Below, one piece after another: positions 1 to 8,860 of a stretch of DNA of 64,000 nt. Source of the DNA: Longibacter sp051155795. GTDB lineage: Bacteria > Bacteroidota > Rhodothermia > Rhodothermales > Salinibacteraceae. The stretch spans positions 72,540-136,539 of the forward strand of contig NZ_DAXETW010000086.1 in assembly GCF_051155795.1 (NCBI RefSeq), in the 5' to 3' direction. Each line of letters opens with the position of its first letter. Position 1 is the stretch's first letter. The translations under genes were made by a program, and so were the position numbers. The notes below the pieces were generated by a model, which did no database searches, was not told where the DNA came from, and saw only the letters and a list, made by a program, of their open reading frames with translations.

Positions 1-313
1 TGCCTGCCCGGAAAGGCGTCGACGACGGACTACTGTCACAGGGAAATCCAGGTGAACGTGCGTTCTATCCAGGATTCTCTCAACAATGAAGACGCGCTTC
101 CTTCCCCAAACGTAACACTGAATAGCCAATTATGCCATTCTAACGCTTCGATCATGACGTTCGGCAATACATTCGATTTATTTTGCGACCGCGATCGCCT
201 ATGTTGAAAACATGTTTCCGGTCGCCGGATCGGCGTGCAACGCCCCGTATCAGCGGCGGCGTCATCGCTTCACCAGTGCACTCAGACGACTTCTGATCAG
301 TCCTTACCCCTGC
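1..313. other. Left-edge intergenic region
   Basis: No credible gene is visible upstream of the amidinotransferase; the only open frame here runs antisense to it and is a shadow. The stretch at 170-190 is A+T rich and holds TTATTTTG, one base off the Bacteroidota -7 consensus TAnnTTTG, so a promoter may lie here, but this is weak. An in-frame ATG at 212 exists but would add a basic, unconserved-looking N-terminus. Confidence 0.3.
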
Positions 314-1204
314 ATGGTATACACCAACCTTGACTCGATTGACTTTTCGCTCGATGATTGCGCGTCGCTTGAACGTCCCCGCCGGGTTGTGCTGACCTCG
401 CCCGACTACTTCGACGTGGAGTACGTCATCAACCCACACATGAGCGGCAACATTGGTGGCGTGAATCAGCCGGTCGCGATGCAGCAGTGGAAAGCACTCC
501 GGGCGGCCTACTCGGCCGTGGACGTCGAACCGCTTATCGTCGACGGCGAGGCGGGTCTTCCGGACATGGTATTCTGCGCGAACCAAACGCTCCCCTACAA
601 AACGACCGACGGGCGCAACGGCATCGTGCTCAGCCGCATGCACGCACCGGAGCGCCAAAACGAGGTACCGCACTACGCGGCCTTTTTCGATGCAATCGGG
701 TATGACGTGCAGTCCCTTCCGGAAGAGATCGACATCGACTTTGAGGGAATGGGAGACGCCATCTGGCATCCGGGGCGCCGCCTACTATGGGGCGGCTACG
801 GCTTCCGAACAGATCGTGAAACGTATGAAGCACTCGCGGAGCTGATCGACGTGCGAGTCATCGCGCTGTCCCTGTCGGATCCGGAGTTCTATCATCTGGA
901 CACGTGCTTCTCGGCGCTCAACACCGACAGCGTACTCATCTTTCCCGATGCGTTCGATGACGAGGCCCTTCGCCTGATCCACCGGTTCTTCGACACGGTC
1001 GTTGAGGCGCCCGAGGGCGAGTCGAGACATCAGTTCGCCTGTAATGCGCACTGCCCCGACGGCGACCATGTCTTTATCCAGGAAGGATGCACCGAGACGG
1101 TCGGACGGCTGGCTGATGCCGGCTTCCATCCGGTAGAGCTCGACACCAGCGAGTTTCTGAAGTCAGGCGGATCCGTCTTCTGCATGAAGCAAATGATCTG
1201 GTGA
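314..1204 (+). CDS. Amidinotransferase / dimethylarginine dimethylaminohydrolase family protein
   Basis: A 296-residue protein of the guanidino-group modifying (arginine deiminase/DDAH) fold. Visible family marks are GLPDMVFCANQ near residues 81-91, the acidic FEGMGDA at 143-149, the catalytic His in YHLDTCF (H194) and the catalytic Cys in SGGSVFCM (C290) close to the C-terminus. The family hydrolyses or transfers the guanidino carbon of arginine derivatives; the exact substrate cannot be read from sequence. I chose ATG 314 over ATG 212 because the extra 34 residues look non-coding and family proteins begin about 20 residues before the first beta strand (RRVVLTSP). Its TGA overlaps the GTG start of the next gene, so the two are translationally coupled. 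Confidence 0.8.
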   Translation: MVYTNLDSIDFSLDDCASLERPRRVVLTSPDYFDVEYVINPHMSGNIGGVNQPVAMQQWKALRAAYSAVDVEPLIVDGEAGLPDMVFCANQTLPYKTTDGRNGIVLSRMHAPERQNEVPHYAAFFDAIGYDVQSLPEEIDIDFEGMGDAIWHPGRRLLWGGYGFRTDRETYEALAELIDVRVIALSLSDPEFYHLDTCFSALNTDSVLIFPDAFDDEALRLIHRFFDTVVEAPEGESRHQFACNAHCPDGDHVFIQEGCTETVGRLADAGFHPVELDTSEFLKSGGSVFCMKQMIW

Positions 1205-1881
1205 ACCTGTCCGTCATCATTCCGACACTGAACGAGGCCGAGCACATCCGGTCCACGATCGATTCCGTTCGTACGAGTGGGCCCTGTCATGAGATCATCG
1301 TGGTGGACGGCGGCTCGACGGACGAGACGCGTGCCATCGCAGCGCGACGCGCGCAGGTGCTCCGAGCCGACCGTGGACGCGCTCACCAGATGAATGCGGG
1401 CGCGGACGCCGCTACCGGCGACATCCTGCTGTTTCTCCACGCGGACACGCTGTTGTCGAAACCTGCCCTCGCCTCGGCTCGCCGGGCGATCCGGTCCGGA
1501 AGCGTCTGTGCGGGAACGTTTCGGCTCCAGTTCCAGCCCTCCACGCCTGCGCTTCGGTTTTTCGCAGCCTGCACACGCATACCGTGGATGAAGCTGTGCT
1601 TCGGAGACCGGGGTCTCTTTACGACGCGGGAGGCCTTCGACGCGGTCGGCGGCTTCCCGAAATGGCCGGTGTTCGAAGACCTTGAAATGGCCACACGGCT
1701 CGCCAACCATGGGGGCTTCGCCCACCTGTCCGCCACCGTCACGACATCCGCCCGCCGGTTCCAGCGAAACGGGGCGCTCCGGCAGCAACTCCATAACCTC
1801 CGCCTCTGGTTGCACTACGTCGCCGGCACGTCCCCGGCGTCCGTCGCCCACCTGTACCGGTACGACGAAGGGCGGGGATAG
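1201..1881 (+). CDS. Family 2 glycosyltransferase, TIGR04283-like
   Basis: A 226-residue GT-A glycosyltransferase. It begins with the classical LSVIIPTLNEAEHI strand, then VVDGGSTDET, a helix with RGRAHQMNAGA and the DxD-like LFLHADT motif at about residues 74-80, followed by GDRGLFTTREAFDAVGGFP and FEDLEMATRL. This layout matches the small TIGR04283 group (rSAM/selenodomain-associated transferase 2) rather than polysaccharide polymerising enzymes; there is no membrane segment. The GTG start lies inside the stop of the amidinotransferase (GTGA overlap). Acceptor and sugar donor are unknown. Its usual TIGR04282 and radical-SAM partners are absent here, so the coupling to an amidinotransferase is unusual. 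Confidence 0.8.
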   Translation: MNLSVIIPTLNEAEHIRSTIDSVRTSGPCHEIIVVDGGSTDETRAIAARRAQVLRADRGRAHQMNAGADAATGDILLFLHADTLLSKPALASARRAIRSGSVCAGTFRLQFQPSTPALRFFAACTRIPWMKLCFGDRGLFTTREAFDAVGGFPKWPVFEDLEMATRLANHGGFAHLSATVTTSARRFQRNGALRQQLHNLRLWLHYVAGTSPASVAHLYRYDEGRG

Positions 1882-1935
1882 CGGTCTACCCCCTGTGCCT
1901 GACCACCACCTCTCCCACCCGACATCAACGCCTGC

Positions 1936-1964
1936 TTGACAAAGTACTACATGAGTAGTACTAT
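1936..1964 (+). promoter_or_regulatory. blaI promoter overlapped by a perfect BlaI/MecI-type operator
   Basis: TTGACA at 1936-1941 and TACTAT at 1959-1964 are spaced by 17 bases. Positions 1943-1962 form a perfect inverted repeat: AGTACTAC, spacer ATGA, then GTAGTACT. The TACTAC...GTAGTA core is the known recognition pattern of BlaI/MecI/CopY repressors. The operator fills the spacer and covers the -10, so the product of the gene starting at 1998 very likely represses its own promoter. AGAAGGAG follows at 1966-1973 but is too far from ATG 1998 to serve as an ordinary ribosome binding site. Confidence 0.8.
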
Positions 1965-1997
1965 AGAAGGAGTAATTCAGGCTAACACGACATCCAC

Positions 1998-2462
1998 ATG
2001 CGAAAGAAGTCACTCACATCTCTCGGCGAGACGGAGATGGAAGTTCTCCATCACGTGTGGGATCTCGGCGAAGCGACGGTCTCCGATGTGCGAGAGCGAA
2101 TCCTCCGGGATCGGGACATCGCGTATACGACGGTCATGACCGTTCTCAAGAAACTGTCGGAGAAAGGATACCTGCAGTACCGGAAGGACGGCCGCTCGTA
2201 CGTCTACTCGGCCGCCGTGCCACAAGAAGACGTACAACATACGCTGTTGCATCGCCTGATGGACAAGGTTTTTCACGGCTCCCCTTCCGCGCTCCTTCAG
2301 ACGCTGATCCAGCGAGAGAAGCTAGACGAAGACGAGCAAGCGTCGATTCGGGACATCCTCGCGCAGCTTGACGCGCAGGACGCAGCAGATCGCGGTCCGG
2401 GTATCGAGGAAAACGCCGACTCTACGTCCAGTCGATCAGGCTCTCATGATGACGATGCTTGA
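1998..2462 (+). CDS. BlaI/MecI/CopY family transcriptional repressor
   Basis: A 154-residue repressor. Residues 6-80 form the winged helix typical of the family: SLGETEMEVLHHVW, then the recognition region RDIAYTTVMTVLKKLSEKGYL, then the wing with RKDGRSYVYSA. The C-terminal helix (QREKLDEDEQ...) would dimerise; the last 35 residues are a charged low-complexity tail. In this family the repressor is inactivated by proteolysis when a membrane M56 peptidase senses a signal. That partner is encoded immediately downstream and overlaps this gene. A cognate operator sits 36-55 bases upstream of the start, so autoregulation is likely. Confidence 0.9.
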   Translation: MRKKSLTSLGETEMEVLHHVWDLGEATVSDVRERILRDRDIAYTTVMTVLKKLSEKGYLQYRKDGRSYVYSAAVPQEDVQHTLLHRLMDKVFHGSPSALLQTLIQREKLDEDEQASIRDILAQLDAQDAADRGPGIEENADSTSSRSGSHDDDA

Positions 2463-3849
2463 AGTTCTTCACGACATCGGCCGCGCAACAGCACACGCCC
2501 TCTGGATCCCGGTGGGTATTTGGACAGTGGGCGCAATGCTCATCGACGGCCTTCTTCGCGGTATCCGCCCGTCTCCCCTTGTTCGGTATCGCGTTCGACA
2601 GGCGCTCCTGTTCGCGCTCCCGATCAGCCTCATCGCGGGCCTCGTCCTGCATCTGCCCGTTTCAAGCGCTCCGGTGCACGATGTTGCGTCTCGACTCGGG
2701 ACCAGCGTCTTGTCGTTGCCGACCGTGGATGTCGCCGGTGGAACAGGCTCGGCCATCGACTGGACGCATGCGCTCGGCCTTCTCACAATCATAGCCCTGC
2801 TATGCGGGATCGCCGGCGTCGTTCGGCTGGCCGTCCACACACGAAAGCTATGCGGGCTCCGCCGCCAAACACACCAGGATGCAAGTGATCACGTGCACCG
2901 GATCGAGCGGAACCTCCGGTCGAATCTCGGGCTCACGCGCCCGGCACTCCTGCGGATCTCGAGCACCGACGTTCCCATGCTCGTCCCCGGCCGTCCGCCG
3001 CACATTGTTCTCCCCACGTGGATGGCCCAGAACGCGGATGAACAGATTAGCCAGGACCGGCTTCGGATGGCCCTCGCCCATGAGCTGGTTCATCTTCAGC
3101 GGTACGACGACGTGAGTGCCATCGTCGAACGATGGGTCGTCGCCGTCGGGGCACTACACCCACTTATCCGTCGTCTCGCACGATCAATCGTTTTCGACCG
3201 CGAGACGGCCTGCGATGCCCGGGTACTGAGCACGCTCTCCTGCAGACGCGGTACGTATGCGCGCCTGCTTCGCGACGTCGCCACGCGATCCCGACCGATC
3301 CACTCCGTTGCCCTCAGCCAATCAGCATCTACTCTCCAGGAACGCCTGCAAGCCATGACGTTCAGCCGCCCCTCCCCGTCTTCTGCTATCATTCGAACCC
3401 TCAGCATCGGTGTGCTGTCGCTGCTGACCATAGGCATCGTTGCCTGTACGGATGCGCCTTCAGGGTCTCCGTCAACCGATGCCGAAAACCCTGTCACGAC
3501 CTCCTCCTCCAGCGACAAGCCGGCGTCACCGCCCTCGGCCGTCGATGCGTATCCGAAAATCGTCGGTGGGTTACAGGCCGTCCAGGAAGCGATGCAGTAT
3601 CCGGAGTCTGCGTACGAAGCCGGTGTCGAAGGCCGCGTGCTGGTGCAGTTCGTCGTGGATGCGAACGGAAACGTTCAGGAAGCGACCATTGCGCAGGGCG
3701 TCCACGACCTGCTGGACGACGAAGCGCTCCGTGTCGTGCGGGCGACCGATTTCACGCCTGGTCGACAGAACGGAAAGGCCGTGCCTGTGGAGATGACCCT
3801 TCCGATCACCTTTCAGCATGCAGAGTCGACACAAGGGACAACCGGATAG
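2446..3849 (+). CDS. M56 family (BlaR1-like) membrane metallopeptidase with C-terminal TonB domain
   Basis: About 467 residues if started at ATG 2446 (ATGs at 2449 and 2455 are equally possible; an earlier in-frame start at 2368 is unlikely because it overlaps blaI deeply). Three N-terminal membrane helices lie near residues 17-38, 50-72 and 106-130, followed by a cytoplasmic zinc peptidase with HELVH at 212-216, a fourth helix near 311-335 ending in a lipobox-like IVAC, a Ser/Pro linker, and a TonB C-terminal domain at about 375-455 (AGVEGRVLVQFVVDANGNV). This M56-TonB fusion replaces the penicillin-sensing domain of BlaR1 and is common in Bacteroidota. It probably cleaves the adjacent BlaI in response to an envelope cue. 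Confidence 0.85.
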   Translation: MMTMLEVLHDIGRATAHALWIPVGIWTVGAMLIDGLLRGIRPSPLVRYRVRQALLFALPISLIAGLVLHLPVSSAPVHDVASRLGTSVLSLPTVDVAGGTGSAIDWTHALGLLTIIALLCGIAGVVRLAVHTRKLCGLRRQTHQDASDHVHRIERNLRSNLGLTRPALLRISSTDVPMLVPGRPPHIVLPTWMAQNADEQISQDRLRMALAHELVHLQRYDDVSAIVERWVVAVGALHPLIRRLARSIVFDRETACDARVLSTLSCRRGTYARLLRDVATRSRPIHSVALSQSASTLQERLQAMTFSRPSPSSAIIRTLSIGVLSLLTIGIVACTDAPSGSPSTDAENPVTTSSSSDKPASPPSAVDAYPKIVGGLQAVQEAMQYPESAYEAGVEGRVLVQFVVDANGNVQEATIAQGVHDLLDDEALRVVRATDFTPGRQNGKAVPVEMTLPITFQHAESTQGTTG

Positions 3850-3917
3850 CCGGTCTCTCGGCGCTCACCGCCACCGGATGATCACCGTCGCATCCGTTAG
3901 GTTGTCACACAACGGAG

Positions 3918-3950
3918 AACGCCCGGTCGGTTTGTCCGCCGGGCGTTTGT
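3918..3950 (+). terminator. Rho-independent terminator after the blaI/M56 operon
   Basis: AACGCCCGG at 3918-3926 pairs perfectly with CCGGGCGTT at 3939-3947, loop 12 bases, followed by TGT. It lies 69 bases past the M56-TonB stop and before a convergent gene, so it may act in both directions. Confidence 0.75.
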
Positions 3951-4002
3951 CGTGCCGATACATTCTCGTGCCGATACGACGTAACCTGCTTGTTTGCGCC
4001 GG

Positions 4003-4509
4003 TTACCAGGCCACCTTTCGTGCGGGGTGATCCGGGTCCGGCTCGTCGACGCCGCGCTGAGCAGGATCACCGACCCGGCTCAGGCTGCGATTCCAGTAGA
4101 ACACACCGCCGGCGAACAGGAGGGCGGCAACGAACGCGATCGCGGCGTTCATCGCTGCGATGCGCCACTGCGTACTGACGATCGATGTGATCACGACGTC
4201 CTGACTCGCCCCGGGGTTGACGCGCACCTCGACGGTCTCCTTGTCGCTAACAAGCGGAATCAACGAGTGAGGAAGGGCCAGCTTGTCCTTTGTGATGACG
4301 CTACCATCCTCCAAGGGCACACGAAGTGAGACCCAGTCGAAGGTGACATCGACTCGATTCTCCTCGTGCACCTCAAGGATTTCGGCTGTAGCGGGCTTTC
4401 CCTGGTCGAGAGTCGCCTGCAGGTCAACGGTGGTTTTCCCCTGATGCAGAGCGACCACGAGAAAGAACAGGGGGACGATCCAGGCACCGCGTGCGACGAG
4501 TCGAGTCAC
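4003..4509 (-). CDS. Small two-helix membrane protein, DUF3592-like
   Basis: A 168-residue protein starting with GTG at 4509. Helix one is near residues 8-21 (GAWIVPLFFLVVAL), followed by an extracytoplasmic beta-rich segment of about 85 residues with KPATAEILEVHEENRVDVTF and alternating hydrophobic residues, helix two near 116-138 (AAMNAAIAFVAALLFAGGVFYW), and a short basic/acidic tail. The arrangement of helix, beta domain with a T-A-x-V/I-like strand, and helix resembles DUF3592 proteins, whose function is unknown. It is convergent with the blaI/M56 operon. Assignment to the family is by pattern only. Confidence 0.5.
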   Translation of the reverse strand: MTRLVARGAWIVPLFFLVVALHQGKTTVDLQATLDQGKPATAEILEVHEENRVDVTFDWVSLRVPLEDGSVITKDKLALPHSLIPLVSDKETVEVRVNPGASQDVVITSIVSTQWRIAAMNAAIAFVAALLFAGGVFYWNRSLSRVGDPAQRGVDEPDPDHPARKVAW

Positions 4510-4614
4510 GGGACGGAGACGTTATTGTCAGACAAGAACACTACGCGTAACGTTCTGTCCCCGGCCAGGATCTGTTGCATCCGATGATTTGACGTGAAGC
4601 CGTCGCAAACGACG

Positions 4615-5208
4615 TCACTTCTCTGATGCTTCGGCGTGCTCGAGCGTGCCGATTGTTAGAGAGCGGATGATATAGATGCCATCCGGCACGAACACGGCGG
4701 TGTGGGTGAGGTACGGTTCGTGATCTGCAAACGACACCGTCACCGATGCCTGTTCTTGCGTGTATTCTACGGACGTTTCCGACCGCCGAATCCGGAAGTG
4801 CATGTTCTGTCCCGGTTTCATCCCGTCAACCTCGTCGGTCATCGGGTCGTCGCCCCATACCGTGAGTGCAACGGAGTCCCCGGTCCAGGTCATGTGTCCC
4901 GCGCATTGGCCGGACGGGGTAAAGACGGCGAGTTCGTCGCCGGGCTGCACCGGCATTCCAACGGCGGCCACGTCGGCGGTGTGGGGAAAGATGAGCGTTG
5001 CATCCGAGCCGGTACGGGACGGGCAGATGTCTGACCATGGCGCGAACGGCTCGACCTGCACGGAGTCCACCACAAGACGACCGTCTGCCTGCGCGGTGGC
5101 CGGCGAGAGCGCCGGCGCGCCGGTGCAGACCAGAATGGAAAGAATCAAAAAGCTCCGGATGATGCCTCGAAAGACACGCAGGCCCGGAGGGAGAGAGAGA
5201 GTGCTCAT
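4615..5208 (-). CDS. Exported hypothetical protein
   Basis: About 197 residues from ATG 5208; an upstream in-frame ATG at 5271 would add 21 residues without signal character. A signal peptide is clear (IIRSFLILSILVCTGAPAL, cleavage probably near ATAQA). The mature part has a beta-rich module with PGDELAVFTPSGQCAGHMTW, LTVWGDDPMTDEVDGMKPG and MHFRI. I recall similar GDE-hydrophobic-G-C-x-G / WGDD-x-x-T-x-x-x-DG modules in secreted Bacteroidota/Rhodothermota proteins, but do not know a function. It has no C-terminal sorting domain or repeats. It stands alone on the minus strand. Confidence 0.55.
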   Translation of the reverse strand: MSTLSLPPGLRVFRGIIRSFLILSILVCTGAPALSPATAQADGRLVVDSVQVEPFAPWSDICPSRTGSDATLIFPHTADVAAVGMPVQPGDELAVFTPSGQCAGHMTWTGDSVALTVWGDDPMTDEVDGMKPGQNMHFRIRRSETSVEYTQEQASVTVSFADHEPYLTHTAVFVPDGIYIIRSLTIGTLEHAEASEK

Positions 5209-5700
5209 CGCATGAAAGCCTGGGGTAAAGCGCCTGAGATCAAGGGGGGCACAGCACGCAGGCCGCACCAATCGTAAGGTACGGCCACATCTTCGCTACC
5301 AAGTGCTCGTTTCCACCGACTCCGCTCGATCTATGGATGACGACGCGGTCACCTATGGATCATGGGACAACCGGGTCGGCGGCGAGCGTGCCCGCGGAGC
5401 TGCAACGCAGCCGAGCTCGTTATTGGACCGTAAAGAGCCGCGTCGCGGAGCGATGCCGGGGAGATTCAGGAAACAAAAGATGAAAGTTTAGATATGGGAG
5501 ATAGCTGACAGAGAAGCGCCCACGCGGCGGTTCTCTCGTTTGTCCCCACGTCGACTGATCACAGTCCCCGGTTTTCCGGGAGAGGACATCCCCTTCAGAA
5601 CCATTTGCCTATGCAACGCTACGCGACCGCGACGCGACCTCAAGCCGGTTCTACTTCGTTCGAAACGTCGTCTTACGAGGCAGGCAGAGGGCCATCGACC
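5209..5700. other. Intergenic region before the HNH gene
   Basis: No convincing gene. Frames here are short and of arginine-rich shadow type. The A+T-rich stretch at about 5475-5500 (aaagatgaaagtttagatatggg) could hold the promoter of the HNH gene, but no clear -35/-10 pair is visible. TTG 5605 and ATG 5611 are in frame with the HNH gene and would give a longer, unconserved N-terminus. Confidence 0.3.
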
Positions 5701-6201
5701 ATGAGCGGTCACGTACTTGTTCTAAATCAGGACTATAGCGCACTTACGGTCTGTAGCGTGCAGCGGGCCATCATCCTGATGCATCTCCAGAAGGTGCATC
5801 TGGTCGAGTCGGTGCCGGATGAGTACATCCGGTCGCCCAGTCTGCGTTTTCCCTGGCCCAGTATTGTCCGCCTGAAGCAGTACGCGAGCGTGCCCTACAA
5901 GCGCGTGATGCTGTCCCGGAAAAATATCATCAAACGGGACCAGAACACGTGCCAGTACTGTGGGTCCCGCGACGATTTGACGATCGATCACGTTCTGCCC
6001 AAGTCTCGCGGAGGTCGTGATACCTGGGAGAACCTGGTCACGGCCTGCGTCTCCTGCAATAACGCAAAGGGCGACCGCACGCCGGACGAAGTGGGCATGG
6101 AGCTTGACCGAGAGCCGTTCCGGCCCAGCTATGTCATGTTCATCCGGGATTTCGTCGGGAGCGTCGACGACACATGGAAGCCGTACCTCTTTCTCTCCTA
6201 G
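5701..6201 (+). CDS. HNH endonuclease family protein (chromosomal, Bacteroidota type)
   Basis: A 166-residue protein from ATG 5701. I chose this start because the widespread family begins with V-L-V-L-N-Q-D-Y, here at residues 5-12. The C-terminal half holds a zinc-stabilised HNH fold: CQYC at 84-87, the catalytic DH at 96-97 within LTIDHVLPKSRGG, and TACVSCNNAKGDRTP containing C116 and C119. It ends with the family-typical W-K-P-Y-L. Such single-copy HNH proteins are conserved across Bacteroidota in ordinary chromosomal contexts, so this is probably a housekeeping nuclease of unknown substrate and not a homing or restriction enzyme. There are no restriction-modification partners nearby. Confidence 0.85.
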   Translation: MSGHVLVLNQDYSALTVCSVQRAIILMHLQKVHLVESVPDEYIRSPSLRFPWPSIVRLKQYASVPYKRVMLSRKNIIKRDQNTCQYCGSRDDLTIDHVLPKSRGGRDTWENLVTACVSCNNAKGDRTPDEVGMELDREPFRPSYVMFIRDFVGSVDDTWKPYLFLS

Positions 6202-6492
6202 GGGATCGGCCGTGACGCCTTTCTATTCCCGGCCGACAGGGCCCGCTGACGTTTGATCCATATGTGGCAGCGCCGCCTCTTTCCGTAGTCAGCGTGTCTG
6301 CGCATACCGGATACCGCACCCTGATCCTGCCGCACCCTGATCCTGCAGCTTTCCTCAGGCCGCACATTCTTCTGCAACGGGGTGATGAGAGGAAAACGAA
6401 ACAAAGTCCCCCCTGGCGGACCGCAATGGTACCGGTGTGGTTGAGGGTTCTGGCGAAGCACGATCTCTCACCACCAGACAACAGATCCGTTT

Positions 6493-7512
6493 ATGGCTAC
6501 CATGAAAGCTGTGCAGGTCCAGGAAGCAGGTGGAGACTTCAATGTCGTCGATCTCGACATCCCGGAACCGGGCCCCGGAGAAGTTCGCATTGCGGTAAGA
6601 GCCTGTGGCATCTGCCACAGCGATGCCTTCGTGAAGGAAGGTGCATTCCCCGGCATCGAGTACCCGCGCGTCCCCGGCCACGAGGTGACCGGGATCGTCG
6701 ATGCCGTCGGCGATCGCGTCGAAATGTGGGGCGAAGGCGACCGCGTCGGTGTCGGCTGGCACGGTGGGCATGACTTCACCTGTCCCGCGTGTCGCGACGG
6801 CGACTTTGTGAATTGTGAGAACGGCAAAGTGACCGGTATTTCCTTTGACGGCGGGTACGCGGAATATATGTGCGCCCCGGCAGAGGCGGTCGCCCGTATG
6901 CCGGATGATCTCGACTTCGACGAGGCAGCCCCACTCCTCTGCGCCGGCATCACCACATTTAACGCGCTCCGCAACAGCGGCCTGACGCCCGGCGACCGCG
7001 TGGCTGTTCAGGGCGTCGGCGGACTCGGACACCTCGGCATTCAGTACGCCGCATCGTTCGGCTGCGAGGTAATCGCCCTGTCTCGTGGCACCGACAAAGA
7101 GGATCTGGCCTACGAGCTGGGAGCGGATCACTTTATCGATGCGACGGATGGGGACCCATCCGAGAAGTTGCAAGCGCTCGGTGGCGCAAACGTCATCCTG
7201 GCCACGGCGCCAAGCTCCGCTGCGATCACAGCGGTTGCAAACGGACTCGCCCGCGACGGCAAACTCATGATCGTGGCCGCTACCGCCGAACCGATCGAGA
7301 TCTCGCCGATGCAGCTTATTATGGGAAGGAAATCCGTTCAGGGATGGCCTTCCGGATCGGCGGATGATTCAGAGGATACGCTGGACTTTAGCGCTCTGAA
7401 CGATGTGGCCCCGTTGATCGAGACGTTCCCGCTGACGGACGCAGACGCAGCCTACGAGCGCATGATGAATAACGACGCTCGATTCCGGGTTGTGCTGGTT
7501 CCCGGCAGCTGA
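6493..7512 (+). CDS. Zinc-dependent alcohol dehydrogenase (MDR superfamily)
   Basis: A 339-residue medium-chain dehydrogenase that should oxidise alcohols to aldehydes with NAD. Catalytic zinc ligands are C38 (ACGICHSD), H63 (PGHE) and C150. The Rossmann motif GVGGLG is at 174-179. The structural zinc lobe reads D94-x2-C97-x2-C100-x7-C108: the first of the four usual cysteines is Asp, a substitution I recall in some single-domain relatives, so zinc may still bind. Length is normal for the AdhP-like group. It stands alone, 290 bases after the HNH gene. Confidence 0.85.
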   Translation: MATMKAVQVQEAGGDFNVVDLDIPEPGPGEVRIAVRACGICHSDAFVKEGAFPGIEYPRVPGHEVTGIVDAVGDRVEMWGEGDRVGVGWHGGHDFTCPACRDGDFVNCENGKVTGISFDGGYAEYMCAPAEAVARMPDDLDFDEAAPLLCAGITTFNALRNSGLTPGDRVAVQGVGGLGHLGIQYAASFGCEVIALSRGTDKEDLAYELGADHFIDATDGDPSEKLQALGGANVILATAPSSAAITAVANGLARDGKLMIVAATAEPIEISPMQLIMGRKSVQGWPSGSADDSEDTLDFSALNDVAPLIETFPLTDADAAYERMMNNDARFRVVLVPGS

Positions 7513-7748
7513 AGCGTCATCTTGAGGACACGATCGTGAAACCGCTCATCCGACCATGTTGCGGGCTCCAGGGCCTGCAGCATGTGATCCGGCTGAGCGG
7601 TTTCTGTATGGAACCACCGCGGTTTGAGTGCACCGGATATCTCTGGCATTGCGCGCACCGTTCCCCCGGCGCGCGATTGGCACTTTGAGCTACGTGCCCT
7701 ATCATGGCTTTGCCCTCGCAGATCTCCTCATCGATCCCATGAGTCCCC

Positions 7749-8819
7749 GTGCCCGATCCATCCGAGCAGATTATCGACGTCCGCGAGGACGAGTCGTTCG
7801 ACGTGACCGCCGTGGCAGATTTTCTGGAGCCGCGGCTCCCAGGCGCGTCCGGCACACCGGAGGTACGACAATTCGGGGGCGGAAAAGCCAACCTGACCTA
7901 CCTTCTCGATTACGGCAAGGCGGAGTACGTTCTCCGACGGCCGCCGCTCGGACCGGTCGCCGACAAGGCACACGACATGGAACGCGAGTACACGGTCCTG
8001 TCCCGCCTTCATCAGGCGTTTTCACTTGCTCCCGAAGCGTTTGTTTATTGCGGGGACGCATCGCTCATCGGCGCAGACTTCTTCGTGATGGAACGCCGGC
8101 ACGGCGTCGTGGTGCGGGAAACCATGCCTGACGCCTTCCGGGACATCTCGGACGCACCGCAGCAGATGGCAGAGGCCCTCATCGACGCCCTGGCTGACCT
8201 GCATGCCGTCGACTACGAGGCGGTCGGCCTTGGCGAGCTCGGACGCCCGGAGGGATTCATCGAGCGTCAGATCGAGGGCTGGTACCGGCGCTGGGAAGCA
8301 GCAAAAACCGAGGACGTCGCCGCGATGACGGACGTTTACGAGTGGCTATTGGGTCACCGCCCAGAAGAAGGTGCGACGTCGCTCGTTCACAACGACTACA
8401 AGCTCGACAACCTCATGCTCAATACCGGCGACCCAGGAACGCCGGTTGCCGTCTTCGACTGGGACATGTGCACTCTCGGCGACCCGTTGAGCGACCTCGG
8501 TTCCCTCCTCACCTACTGGGTGCAGCCGTCCGATCCTGCACCGTTTCAACAGTTTGCGACCATGCCGGTCGACAACCGCTTTCCCTCACGACAGTCAATC
8601 GTTTCCCGGTACGCAGATCGCAGCGGGCGGGACGTCGGCGACATCCGATTCTACCACGCACTTGGGCTGTTTCGGCTCGCGGTGATCGTCGCGCAGATCT
8701 ATATCCGGTATGAGCGCGGACAGACTCAGGACGAACGCTTTGCCGCGCTCGGTCCGATGATCGAAATCACGGCACATGCCGCTCGCGACGTGGCACACGG
8801 GGAATGGGACACGGCGTAG
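7749..8819 (+). CDS. Phosphotransferase family protein (APH/ACAD10-like)
   Basis: A 356-residue aminoglycoside-phosphotransferase-like kinase, GTG start. The N-terminal lobe has QFGGGKANLTYLL (glycine-rich strand) and YVLRRPP; the catalytic loop is HNDYKLDN at 214-221 with catalytic D216 and N221; the metal-binding motif is FDWDM with D237 and D239, followed by LGDPLSDLG. This profile is that of the bacterial group found beside acyl-CoA dehydrogenases and matching the kinase part of ACAD10/11, which phosphorylates 4-hydroxyacyl-CoAs. An acyl-CoA dehydrogenase exists elsewhere in the window (51.6 kb) but not adjacent. Antibiotic resistance is unlikely. Confidence 0.8.
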   Translation: MPDPSEQIIDVREDESFDVTAVADFLEPRLPGASGTPEVRQFGGGKANLTYLLDYGKAEYVLRRPPLGPVADKAHDMEREYTVLSRLHQAFSLAPEAFVYCGDASLIGADFFVMERRHGVVVRETMPDAFRDISDAPQQMAEALIDALADLHAVDYEAVGLGELGRPEGFIERQIEGWYRRWEAAKTEDVAAMTDVYEWLLGHRPEEGATSLVHNDYKLDNLMLNTGDPGTPVAVFDWDMCTLGDPLSDLGSLLTYWVQPSDPAPFQQFATMPVDNRFPSRQSIVSRYADRSGRDVGDIRFYHALGLFRLAVIVAQIYIRYERGQTQDERFAALGPMIEITAHAARDVAHGEWDTA

Positions 8820-8860
8820 AAAAGCATCTCTCCGGTGCCGGAGATACTCAAAGAGATCGT

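Noticed and set aside
152..769. Long minus-strand frame opposite the amidinotransferase
   Set aside because: Antisense to a gene with clear catalytic motifs; no domain features of its own.
5701..6201. HNH gene as a homing or restriction element
   Set aside because: It matches the conserved chromosomal Bacteroidota type and lacks mobile or methyltransferase partners.
7749..8819. Aminoglycoside resistance gene
   Set aside because: The motifs fit the ACAD10-like phosphotransferase group, not characterised resistance kinases.
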